NCBI GenBank assembly: GCA_028748945.1
Contig: JAQTOL010000032.1
Location: 1-14,229 of the forward strand
From: Paludibacter sp.
GTDB lineage: Bacteria; Bacteroidota; Bacteroidia; Bacteroidales; Paludibacteraceae
Direction of reading: 5' to 3'
DNA: 14,229 bases
The translations under genes were made by a program, and so were the position numbers. The notes beneath the pieces are model-generated. The model did not search any database. It saw only the letters and a list, made by a program, of their open reading frames with translations, and had not been told where the DNA came from. The stretch's first letter is position 1; the number at the start of each line of letters is the position of its first letter. Below are positions 6,781-14,229 of this stretch, piece by piece.

Positions 6781-8174
6781 TAAAAAACACAACCATAACC
6801 GCCATATCAACTGCCCCCGGTATCGGAGGAATTGCTGTGATACGTGTATCCGGAATCGATGCATTTAAGTACTGCAATGTCATTTTCGATTCGCAAAGAG
6901 AATCATTTTCCTTAGAAAAACTTGATGCTAATACGGCTTTATTTGGTAGAATTATCAACTCAAAAACAGAAATAATCGACGAAGTATTGCTGACCATTTT
7001 TCGTGCTCCACATTCGTTTACCGGTGAAAACATAGTGGAAATTTCTTGCCATCGCTCTCTATTTATTCAACAACAAATCTTACAATTACTTTTAGAACAA
7101 GGCTGTGAATTGGCTCAACCGGGTGAATTTACCCAGCGGGCTTTTCTTCATGGAAAAATGGATCTCTCGCAAGCTGAAGCCGTAGCCGACTTAATTGCAT
7201 CTACATCCGTTGCATCACATCGCATGGCGATGAACCAAATGCGAGGCGGTTTTTCGAATGAATTACAGAAACTCCGAACCCGCTTACTCAATTTTGTTTC
7301 CCTGGTTGAATTAGAACTGGACTTTAACGAAGAAGATGTTGAATTTGCAAACCGGAACCAACTAAAAACATTAGCAACCGATATTGAAAAACTGATTTCA
7401 AAACTATCGGAGTCATTCAGGGTTGGCAACGCCCTGAAAAAAGGCATTCCTGTTGCTTTAGTAGGTGAAACCAATGTTGGCAAATCAACTTTACTCAATG
7501 TCCTTTTAAATGAAGAAAAAGCCATTGTATCAGAGATTCATGGCACTACACGCGATGTGATTGAAGATTCGGTCAGCATCAATGGTATAACTTTTCGTTT
7601 CATTGATACGGCAGGCATACGGGATACCAAAGATAAAATTGAAAGTATGGGTATAGAACGTACCTATCAGAAAATCGAACAAGCCTCTATCGTACTCTGG
7701 ATAGTAGATTGTACTGAATTAAGTGAACATATTGAATGGCTCACCGAACGAATAGCCAGGCGTGCCGTCGGAAAGAAAATCATTTTAGTTTTTAATAAAA
7801 TTGATAAAATTGCAGAGGATGAACGCGAAGTACTCGGACTCCTTTTTGAACAATTTGAAGGCGAACGTATTTATATTTCGGCACGTGAACGCATCAATAC
7901 AGAAGGGCTTCAAAATGCACTGATTAAAGCGGCCGGGTTACCTGAAATCACTGAGAGTGACATTGTGGTAAACAATGTTAGACATTTTGAAGCTTTACAA
8001 CATGCTCATTCGGCAATTTGTCGTGTAATCGATGGAATTGAATCGGGGATTTCAGGTGATTTCCTGTCACAAGATATTCGGGATTGCATGCACCATTTAG
8101 GTGAAATTACAGGACAGATTTCGAATGATGAAGTATTAGGAAATATTTTCGGAAAATTCTGTATCGGGAAATAA
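6777..8174 (+). CDS. mnmE: tRNA modification GTPase MnmE (TrmE)
   Basis: MnmE works with MnmG to add a 5-carboxymethylaminomethyl group to wobble U34 of certain tRNAs, using tetrahydrofolate-bound carbon and GTP-driven domain movement. The 465-residue protein is complete: N-terminal folate-binding domain (1-120, opening with TITAISTAPGIGGIAVIRVS), helical domain (about 121-220 and 385-455), and inserted G domain. The G motifs are G1 GETNVGKS (230-237), G2 TTRD (257-260), G3 DTAG (277-280), G4 NKID (340-343) and G5 SAR (368-370). The protein ends with the family signature FCIGK (461-465), whose C462 is the conserved active-site cysteine. The ATG at 6777 overlaps the stop of the upstream acyltransferase by four bases (ATGA), indicating coupled translation. 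mnmG is not in the window. Length matches the family (454 in E. coli). Confidence 0.98.
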   Translation: MIKNTTITAISTAPGIGGIAVIRVSGIDAFKYCNVIFDSQRESFSLEKLDANTALFGRIINSKTEIIDEVLLTIFRAPHSFTGENIVEISCHRSLFIQQQILQLLLEQGCELAQPGEFTQRAFLHGKMDLSQAEAVADLIASTSVASHRMAMNQMRGGFSNELQKLRTRLLNFVSLVELELDFNEEDVEFANRNQLKTLATDIEKLISKLSESFRVGNALKKGIPVALVGETNVGKSTLLNVLLNEEKAIVSEIHGTTRDVIEDSVSINGITFRFIDTAGIRDTKDKIESMGIERTYQKIEQASIVLWIVDCTELSEHIEWLTERIARRAVGKKIILVFNKIDKIAEDEREVLGLLFEQFEGERIYISARERINTEGLQNALIKAAGLPEITESDIVVNNVRHFEALQHAHSAICRVIDGIESGISGDFLSQDIRDCMHHLGEITGQISNDEVLGNIFGKFCIGK

Positions 8175-8266
8175 CTCTTACTTTTTCATTTGTATTTAAC
8201 TTGATTAAATCTAAAAAAAGAAAGCGCAATACAGAATATCAGATTTAACTATCCGATTTTCCAACA

Positions 8267-10258
8267 TTAATATAAATCTTTTTTATACTCAACAAAAGCC
8301 TCAATTGCCTCGTAAGAAGCCAAGCCAAGGTTATTATAAAGTGTTGCTGTTGTCTGATTTCTGTCTTCAGCACGTTGCCAGAATAATCGTTCATCGTCGC
8401 CCATAAACGGAGCACTTTCCATTTGCGATTGGTGTTTGAGTATTGAATGACGTTTTTTCCGCAATTGTTCAGGACTTATGGGTACTGCCATTTCGATGTG
8501 GTCAATTTCCCACTCGGCCCAGGCACCACGATACATCCAAATGCGACATTCTTTTATCCACGGTTCGTTTTTCAGTTCCTGAATCGCTGCCAATGCACCG
8601 TCCAAACAAATTTTATGTGTACCGTGCGGGTCTGCCAGGTCGCCTGCAGCAAAGATTTGATGTGGCTCGATGGATTTTAAAAATTCCATAATAATATTTA
8701 CATCAGTTGCTTTAAGTTTGTTTTTTTGAACTTTTCCGGTTTCGTAGAATGGAAGATCAAGAAAGTGTATGTTTTCAGGTTTAACTCCTACAAATCGACA
8801 GGCTGAACGGGCTTCTTCCCGCCGTAACTGTGCTTTTACAAACAAAACATCGGCTGTGTCCAGATCTCCGGGTTGTTTTATTTCTTTGAGGAACCGAAGG
8901 ATCTCAACATATTTTTGTTTCAATGCGTTGTTCGTAACATCATACCGTTCTAAAACATTATGCATTAACGAGACATAACGAATAACTTCTTCGTCTCCAA
9001 CGGCTATATTCCCGGAAGTCTGATAGGCCACATGCACTTCGTGATACTGATCAACCAGACGTTGTAAGGTTCCTCCCATCGAAATCACATCATCGTCGGG
9101 ATGAGGACTGAAAACCACTACTCGCTTTGGATAAGGCTTTGCCCGCTCCGGTCGGTTACTATCATCAGCATCGGGTTTACCACCCGGCCATCCGGTAATG
9201 GTTCGTTGCAAATCATTGAATATTTTTATATTAACATCATATGCCGAACGATAGAGTGCCAACAACTCATCCAGACCATGTTGATTATAATCTTTGTTAG
9301 TGAGTTTAAGAATGGGCTTTCCTGTTTCTTCGCATAACCAAACAATTGCTCTTCGAATCAACAAATCCGTCCATTCACAAGGGCCGACCAACCAAGGATG
9401 ACTGAGGCGGGTAAGTTGCTGAGCAGCTCCTAAATCGATGGCAGCACTTGCATTTCTATGTAATTGTAATAAGGACGCGGGTACATTATCATCGGCTTTT
9501 CCTTCAATAACTTCTTTAAGAATCGACGATTTATGTTCTCCCCAGCCCACCAGAATAACTTGTGAAGCATTCAGCAGAGTTGAAATTCCCATGGTAATTG
9601 AAGCTTCAGGCACTTCTATTGCTGAAGAATAAAATCGTTTCAGAGCACGACGCGATTCATTATCAAGCAACATTAACCGGGTAGAAGTACTTACTTGTGA
9701 ACCAGGTTCATTGTATGCAATATTACCTACTAATCCAACACTAACCACCACTAAATCCAATCCGCCCAGGTGATCTATGTCCTGTTCATACTTTTGACAA
9801 AAACGGGACACATCAGCTCGTGAAATACTGGAATCAGGAGTATAGAAGTTTCCCGTTAAGATGTTTACTTTATCTATCAGATGAACTCTTAATAAAAGTG
9901 AGTTGGAATGTTGGTTATCGGGAGATAATCCATAGAATTCTGCGACATTGAAAACCACAACATTTGAAAAATCAAGATTTTCTTCTAAATGGAGGCGTGC
10001 CAGTTCATCGTAAATTGATAAAGGAGAAGAACCACCAGAAAGACCGAGGACACATTTTTCACCTTTTCCCTGTTTTTGTTTAATCAGAATAGCTATTTAT
10101 TCAGCAATAGCACGTGCAGCGTCACCTTCCGTTTTATAAATATCGGTGCGTAATTTTTCATAACGTGTCTGACGTATTGTCTCAATGGCATCAGTTGGTC
10201 GATAGTAACGCTCTGGTAAGCGTTCTAAGGTTATTTTTGAACTTAAATCGAATTGCAT
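8267..10258 (-). pseudogene. NagB-like / PIG-L N-acetylglucosamine deacetylase fusion, interrupted by one in-frame TAA
   Basis: Read from the ATG at 10258, this is one 663-codon frame broken only by TAA at 10097-10099 (codon 54); the homology resumes in the same frame straight after it. The N-terminal half (about 55-370) is NagB-like: GLSGGSSP (72-79), VVVFNVAEFYG (100-110), GLVGNIAYNEPGS (175-187). Catalytic positions of E. coli NagB are changed: D72 is A106, D141 is V177 and H143 is N179; only E148 (E184) remains. That half is therefore probably not a working glucosamine-6-phosphate deaminase; I recall similar losses in the B. thetaiotaomicron homologue BT_0258, of about the same length. 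The C-terminal half is a PIG-L/LmbE zinc deacetylase with intact metal motifs HPDDD (386-390) and DPHGTH (543-548). Its ATG lies 43 bases after the acetyltransferase gene, as the last gene of the cluster. The longest uninterrupted piece could only begin at a GTG (9958), inside the NagB fold. It converges on mnmE across 92 bases that hold only a weak 8-bp inverted repeat (8205-8212/8241-8248). Confidence 0.85.
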
Positions 10259-10301
10259 ACTAAAATTTGAAAATGAAAGAATTTGAGAATTTGGTGGAAC
10301 A

Positions 10302-11483
10302 TTATAACTTAATGTAAATCTTCTTTTTGTACAACACATTTCCAATCATCCAGCTGATACCAACAAACAATAATGCATAAAGCAAGGAACCAAAATAATC
10401 GCCAAATACAGGAGCAATCCATTCAGTATTTACATAACTGTAAACTGAGACTAATTGCCCCTGATTGATAAAAGCTATATTCCCAATTAAAATATTCATC
10501 AGATAGGCAACAACATAAATAAACATCGGATTTACGCCAAACGATTCGAAAAACACACTCCAGCGTCTGTTTCCTTTAATATCGATAAACCAGATTAATA
10601 TTCCCAAAAGCAGAGCAGCCAATCCACTGGTTGACAGAACATAACTTGAACTCCAGATTTTTTTGTTGATGGGAAAACCATAACTGAGCATAAAGCCAAG
10701 AAACATAATAATGGTTCCAAAAACAAACAATTTTTGAATTCGCAGGTTGTTATCTTTCGTTTCTGCAATCATTTTACCTGCCAGAAAACCAAGCAATACA
10801 TGTGCAATGCTAGGCAAAACACCTATTACTCCTTCAGGGTCAAAATGGATAATGCTGCCATCACTAAGTCCTTCGGAATACATATGGGAAGTTCCCAATA
10901 CAAAGCGGTCAATTATTGCAACGATGCTGTCATTTGTTTCAGCATAACTATTCGTTAAGGCTATCAGAATCCAATAAAAAAGCAGAATAAATCCAATCAA
11001 AAAGGGTATTCGTTTGACGTGAACCAGTAAAACAAGGAGTGAACCAAAGAATGATACTAAAGCAAGTCGTTGCAATACGCCCAAAATTCGTACGTTTTCA
11101 AAATCGGTGGTAGCTTGCCATAATTTATCGACAAAAGATAGACCCGAGCTATGCAGTTCGTTAAAAGTACCGTATGTATGTCCAAGCCAATTTAGAGCCA
11201 AACCGATTAAAAACAGCAACACAGACCGACGAAGTAATTTCGTAAACGTTAGTCGGGTAAATTTGAATTCGAATTTTTTATACGAAAGAAACATGGATGC
11301 ACCCATGATAAAGATAAAAAAAGGAAAGACTAAGTCGGTTGGAGTTATTCCATTCCAGAGTGAATGTTCAAGCGGAACATAAATGCTGTGGTCAGATCCG
11401 GGATTATTCACTAATATCATGCCGGCAATGGTGATGCCGCGCATTACGTCCAAAGACAATAAACGAGAGTTTGCTTGTTTCAT
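10302..11483 (-). CDS. HGSNAT-like membrane glucosamine N-acetyltransferase
   Basis: This 393-residue polytopic protein belongs to the family of human heparan-alpha-glucosaminide N-acetyltransferase and its bacterial relatives. These pass the acetyl group of cytoplasmic acetyl-CoA across the membrane to the amino group of glucosamine. The family's N-terminal signature RLLSLDVMRG (7-16) leads into the first membrane segment. The loop after it has LEHSLWNGITPTDLVFPFF (38-56), whose H40 aligns with the catalytic histidine of the human enzyme (FKHASWNGLT). About ten hydrophobic segments follow. I start at ATG 11483 rather than the in-frame TTG at 11504, because the family begins just before RLLSLD and the extra seven residues add nothing. 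It lies 66 bases after the GH20 gene and 43 before the NagB/PIG-L gene, in one probable operon on GlcNAc handling. The acceptor sugar in bacteria is inferred. Confidence 0.88.
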   Translation of the reverse strand: MKQANSRLLSLDVMRGITIAGMILVNNPGSDHSIYVPLEHSLWNGITPTDLVFPFFIFIMGASMFLSYKKFEFKFTRLTFTKLLRRSVLLFLIGLALNWLGHTYGTFNELHSSGLSFVDKLWQATTDFENVRILGVLQRLALVSFFGSLLVLLVHVKRIPFLIGFILLFYWILIALTNSYAETNDSIVAIIDRFVLGTSHMYSEGLSDGSIIHFDPEGVIGVLPSIAHVLLGFLAGKMIAETKDNNLRIQKLFVFGTIIMFLGFMLSYGFPINKKIWSSSYVLSTSGLAALLLGILIWFIDIKGNRRWSVFFESFGVNPMFIYVVAYLMNILIGNIAFINQGQLVSVYSYVNTEWIAPVFGDYFGSLLYALLFVGISWMIGNVLYKKKIYIKL

Positions 11484-11549
11484 AATGTGGAGATTTATAT
11501 CCAAAATAGTTTCAACTATCTAATTATAAAGACTTAAAATCGATTGTTA

Positions 11550-13211
11550 TTATAAATTTGTTGCCCGGTAAGGTATATTATGTGCTTTTAGATAAAGTAA
11601 CCACTGCTTTAATCGTGGTTTAAAAGTTGACCATAATGCGTCGTTCGTTTTGTCGGCGTACCAGCTTTTTTCGCTCAATGCAAACATACGTGGATAAATC
11701 ATGAGGTTTAATTGATTGATTGTCGGAATATTTTCAGTAAAAACACAGGCTTGCATTCCAACCACCAGATTTTTTTGTCCTTCGGAAATGCCATAAGTTG
11801 GATATAAATTCAAGTGATAAATATCGTAAAGTGAGTTATTGGTTTCATTTCCGGAAAAATACATAATATCCCAGTTGGTAATTACCGCTTCTGATCCTTG
11901 GGCAATGGCACCACCTACAGCGGTATTTATTCCAATCCAATCACGCCACCACATAATTGTAGCCGTTGAACTTACGTACGGAAGTGCATCGTCCCAAACC
12001 ACCATTTTACGACCTTTTGCCCTGATATTTTTTTCTATTTGAGCCAAAAACCAACGTTCCAACCCGGAAATTGTTCCTAGATTTAAAGTTGAAATACGCG
12101 ATTGACAACGTGGACAACTAACCCAATTTGTCGCATCTGCCTCATCAGCACCAATATGTATGTATTTTGAAGGAAATAGTTGAATTATTTCATCAAAAAT
12201 ATGATTGTAATAAGTCAATACATCATCGTTCCCCAAACAAAGCGGATACGAAAATTCTGTTCCCCAACCGACACCTTTGCCTACACATGAAAAATCATTG
12301 TGAGCTTTGATTGCCATTGTGGAATGTCCGGGAATGTCAATTTCAGGAATAATGTCAATGCCACGATCGGCAGCATATTGAACCATTTCAACAAGATCGT
12401 TTTTTGAGTATTTTCCAAAATAATGTGTGCCATCCCATCTATCTGCCGGAAAAACAAAATTTGGATTGTAACCGGCAATGTTCAGACAATAAGTATCATT
12501 TTTGTCAGGAAGACGTTTCCAACCTGAATCTATTAATTCGGGATATGCCTCAATCGGAATTCTCCATCCCTGATCATCAGTCAGATGCAGTTGAAGTTTA
12601 TTTAACTTGAGTTGTGCCATCATGTCAATCACGGAGCACACTTCGTCTTTTGTGAAAAAATGCCGCGCCACATCCAACATAAATCCCCTCCAAACAAAGT
12701 CGGGCTGATCATTGATGGCTACACATTTCAATTTCTTATTATTTGCAGTTGATAATTCATTGATAGAAAGAAACTGCCGGAAAGTATTCACCCCACATAT
12801 TGCAGCTTGTTTGGTAGTTCCGGTAATCGAAATATTGTCGGGGGCAATTTCCAACTTGTAATGTTCAGTATTATTGGACATTGGTTCCAAAAGAATATTG
12901 ATGGCATGTTGCATTTTGGTCTTTCCAATCAGTATTTTAGGAGTGGAATTGGGGAGAGTAGAAGCCAAATAAGTGGCAACCGGCCGTAAACTTTCATCTT
13001 GAATGTAAATGGAAGTTATGGAAGTTAAATCAATTGAACTTTTATAAGCAATAATGGTCTTGGGCTGTGGAATAAGCGAAAAAACCGTATCGAACGTTTG
13101 CAGTCCCTCAAACAAAGATGATTCAACAGGAACAATATTGTCAACAGGAGTTGCATTACAACTCATAAAAACAAAACAAATAACGATAATCAGTAACCTA
13201 TTGAAATTCAT
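11550..13211 (-). CDS. GH20 beta-N-acetylhexosaminidase lipoprotein
   Basis: This retaining exo-enzyme removes terminal beta-linked GlcNAc or GalNAc from chitin-like or host glycans by substrate-assisted catalysis. From ATG 13211 it has 553 residues: a lipoprotein signal (1-17) ending FMS-C18, a GH20b N-terminal domain (about 45-165), and the GH20 TIM barrel (about 170-520). Visible family motifs are WRGFMLDVARHF (174-185), HLTDDQGWR (209-217), EIDIPGH (290-296) and HIGADEA (352-358). In the last, D356-E357 is the catalytic pair (Asp orients the substrate N-acetyl group, Glu is the acid/base). VVWDDALP (404-411) and IMWWRDW (419-425) supply substrate-pocket residues. The frame can be extended to a TTG at 13259, but that would bury the signal peptide, so the ATG is preferred. 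No acidic surface-export signal follows C18, so a periplasm-facing location is likely. It follows a terminator and has no clear promoter of its own. Confidence 0.95.
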   Translation of the reverse strand: MNFNRLLIIVICFVFMSCNATPVDNIVPVESSLFEGLQTFDTVFSLIPQPKTIIAYKSSIDLTSITSIYIQDESLRPVATYLASTLPNSTPKILIGKTKMQHAINILLEPMSNNTEHYKLEIAPDNISITGTTKQAAICGVNTFRQFLSINELSTANNKKLKCVAINDQPDFVWRGFMLDVARHFFTKDEVCSVIDMMAQLKLNKLQLHLTDDQGWRIPIEAYPELIDSGWKRLPDKNDTYCLNIAGYNPNFVFPADRWDGTHYFGKYSKNDLVEMVQYAADRGIDIIPEIDIPGHSTMAIKAHNDFSCVGKGVGWGTEFSYPLCLGNDDVLTYYNHIFDEIIQLFPSKYIHIGADEADATNWVSCPRCQSRISTLNLGTISGLERWFLAQIEKNIRAKGRKMVVWDDALPYVSSTATIMWWRDWIGINTAVGGAIAQGSEAVITNWDIMYFSGNETNNSLYDIYHLNLYPTYGISEGQKNLVVGMQACVFTENIPTINQLNLMIYPRMFALSEKSWYADKTNDALWSTFKPRLKQWLLYLKAHNIPYRATNL

Positions 13212-13240
13212 AAGTAATATATATTTTACAGTTGAATTAA

Positions 13241-13281
13241 AAAAGAAAATAATGGGCAAAGATTCAGTTCTTTGCCCATTA
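13241..13281 (-). terminator. Intrinsic terminator after the SusE/F-like gene
   Basis: TAATGGGCAAAG (13250-13261) and CTTTGCCCATTA (13270-13281) form a perfect 12-bp stem with an eight-base loop. On the minus strand it is followed by TTTTCTTTTTT. It begins 12 bases after the upstream gene's stop. It lies within an otherwise co-directional cluster, 39 bases before the hexosaminidase ATG, so it would lower downstream expression unless there is read-through. Confidence 0.88.
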
Positions 13282-13292
13282 ATACTACGAAC

Positions 13293-14229
13293 TTAGTTTT
13301 TAGCTTTAACTAACGTTGCTGTAAGTTTACGTTGAGCAAGATCAATTTGCAATGTATAAATACCATTTGTGAACGGATATTTACTTAAGTTTGCATCTGC
13401 ACTTACATCACGCCAAACACCACCGGATGCAAACGCAAAACTCTCCAAATTACAAGATGCTACCTGATCAGCTGTGATCTGTCCAATTCCACCGGGACCT
13501 GATCCGGTAGGAGCATCACCCCAGCCTTTTTGGTAGTAGAAGTTGAAACCAATGAAGTCGGTAACGTCCACATGTAAATAAACTGTACATTGGTAAATGT
13601 TGGCTGCAATTTTAGGCATATAATAATAAACTCCCGGAGGTAAAGTTTCATCATCCCAATTATAATCTGAATAGAATTGCGAATCATAAGTGGCAGAAGG
13701 ACAACCATATCCATAACCGGCAATGAATAAACCATTCGGGAAAGCAGGTTGTGTTGGATAAACGAATAAATAACCCACGGTTTGATCGTAGCGAATCATA
13801 TAATCACCGGATTCACCAATAAAATAATATTTGCCATCGCGTTTCGTGAAGAAATCAGGATTTAAAATACTATCAACGACCACACCGGCAGGCAAGTTAC
13901 GGAAAAATACCTGACCGTTATTGTTAAAGTGTCCGGTTCCTCTCATCACCTTATAACCCGTAAATTTTGTTGCATCCAGACCTGTTTCATAATTCATTTG
14001 AGCCATCCCAACATATGTTTTACCATCATTTATAGTGGCTCCTTCAAATTGCAAATCGAATGTCGTCACGTTGAAAGTAATTTTGGTCGGTAACATCAAC
14101 GGATCTATTAATTCGAAAAACGCTGGTGTAGCAGCTTTCGACAGATCAAATGCACCTGCCACATCACCCCAAACCAAACCGGAGGCTGGAGTTGTAGCGT
14201 TTGAGAGTACTTGAACTTTTACATCATTG
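13293..14229 (-). CDS. Probable SusE/SusF-type surface glycan-binding protein, C-terminal part (runs off right edge)
   Basis: The frame is open from the right edge to a TAA at 13293-13295, giving the last 311 residues; the TTG at 14177 is only an artificial start, since coding continues in frame beyond it. The piece is rich in Gly, Tyr, Phe, Asn and Thr and in beta-strand patterns. It has aromatic surface-type stretches (GYGYG, FNFYYQKGWGD) and ends GIYTLQIDLAQRKLTATLVK, a closing strand pair very like those ending SusE/SusF-family repeats. Such lipoproteins bind polysaccharide on the cell surface beside a SusC/SusD transporter, which would be expected upstream, outside the window. Position directly before a GH20 hexosaminidase supports a glycan-capture role. 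I could not assign a named domain with certainty; another Bacteroidota DUF with the same fold is possible. Confidence 0.55.
   Translation of the reverse strand, partial: NDVKVQVLSNATTPASGLVWGDVAGAFDLSKAATPAFFELIDPLMLPTKITFNVTTFDLQFEGATINDGKTYVGMAQMNYETGLDATKFTGYKVMRGTGHFNNNGQVFFRNLPAGVVVDSILNPDFFTKRDGKYYFIGESGDYMIRYDQTVGYLFVYPTQPAFPNGLFIAGYGYGCPSATYDSQFYSDYNWDDETLPPGVYYYMPKIAANIYQCTVYLHVDVTDFIGFNFYYQKGWGDAPTGSGPGGIGQITADQVASCNLESFAFASGGVWRDVSADANLSKYPFTNGIYTLQIDLAQRKLTATLVKAKN

Noticed and set aside
8205..8248. 8-bp inverted repeat (TTAAATCT/AGATTTAA) as terminator between mnmE and the NagB/PIG-L gene
   Set aside because: The stem is short and purely AT apart from one G-C pair, with a loop of 28 bases; too weak to call.
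8267..9958. Treating the 563-codon piece as a complete gene starting at GTG 9958
   Set aside because: It would begin inside the NagB fold, losing the GLSGGSSP phosphate-loop region that is present upstream in the same frame.
10097..10099. Recoded stop (selenocysteine or pyrrolysine)
   Set aside because: Those use TGA and TAG; the codon is TAA, and I see no recoding structure. All other genes in the window end in normal stops.
11107..11382. 91-codon plus-strand frame opposite the HGSNAT-like gene
   Set aside because: It is a shadow of the well-supported membrane protein on the other strand, with no recognisable motif.
11484..11504. TTG-started N-terminal extension of the HGSNAT-like protein
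   Set aside because: The codon at 11504 is TTG; the ATG at 11483 gives the family's usual start just before RLLSLDVMRG.
13212..13259. TTG-started extension of the hexosaminidase
   Set aside because: It would place 16 residues before a good lipoprotein signal peptide and run into the terminator hairpin.
1..14229. Search for a defence system, CRISPR array, prophage, IS element or tRNA
   Set aside because: No spaced identical repeats, transposase or integrase motifs, restriction or toxin-antitoxin genes, or cloverleaf sequences were seen; the content is housekeeping plus a glycan-use cluster.

Overview
The window looks like ordinary chromosome from a member of the Bacteroidota, most likely Bacteroidales. 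The DNA is AT-rich. Several gene starts are preceded by the TAnnTTTG -7 element typical of this phylum rather than by Shine-Dalgarno sequences. The gene families also fit: a NagB/PIG-L fusion, an HGSNAT-like acetyltransferase, a probable Sus-type surface lipoprotein, a short FolK and an orphan ECF sigma factor. I see no tRNA, rRNA, CRISPR array, transposase or phage gene.

Layout, left to right. Positions 1-994 (minus) hold the N-terminal 331 residues of a repeat-containing lipoprotein that runs off the left edge. An AT-rich divergent spacer follows, then lipA (lipoyl synthase, plus). lipA converges on an NfeD/ClpP-class membrane serine protease (minus), with a long inverted repeat between them. 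A divergent spacer leads to four plus-strand units: an orphan ECF sigma factor with a clear terminator; a short folK; a uridine-phosphorylase-type nucleoside phosphorylase; and a serine-acetyltransferase-like hexapeptide protein whose stop overlaps the start of mnmE (tRNA U34 modification GTPase).

From 8267 to the right edge everything is on the minus strand and forms an amino-sugar cluster. In transcription order it contains a probable SusE/SusF-position surface lipoprotein (truncated by the window edge) with a strong intrinsic terminator, a GH20 beta-N-acetylhexosaminidase lipoprotein, an HGSNAT-like membrane glucosamine N-acetyltransferase, and a NagB-like/PIG-L fusion. Together they suggest capture of a GlcNAc-containing glycan, hydrolysis by the hexosaminidase, and adjustment of the N-acetyl group by a transmembrane acetyltransferase and a PIG-L deacetylase.

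The most notable point is that the fusion gene carries a single in-frame TAA at 10097-10099. The full 663-codon frame is otherwise intact on both sides, so it is either a fresh nonsense mutation or a base error. Several ATG starts were chosen over longer TTG or GTG-started frames; the reasons are given per gene.
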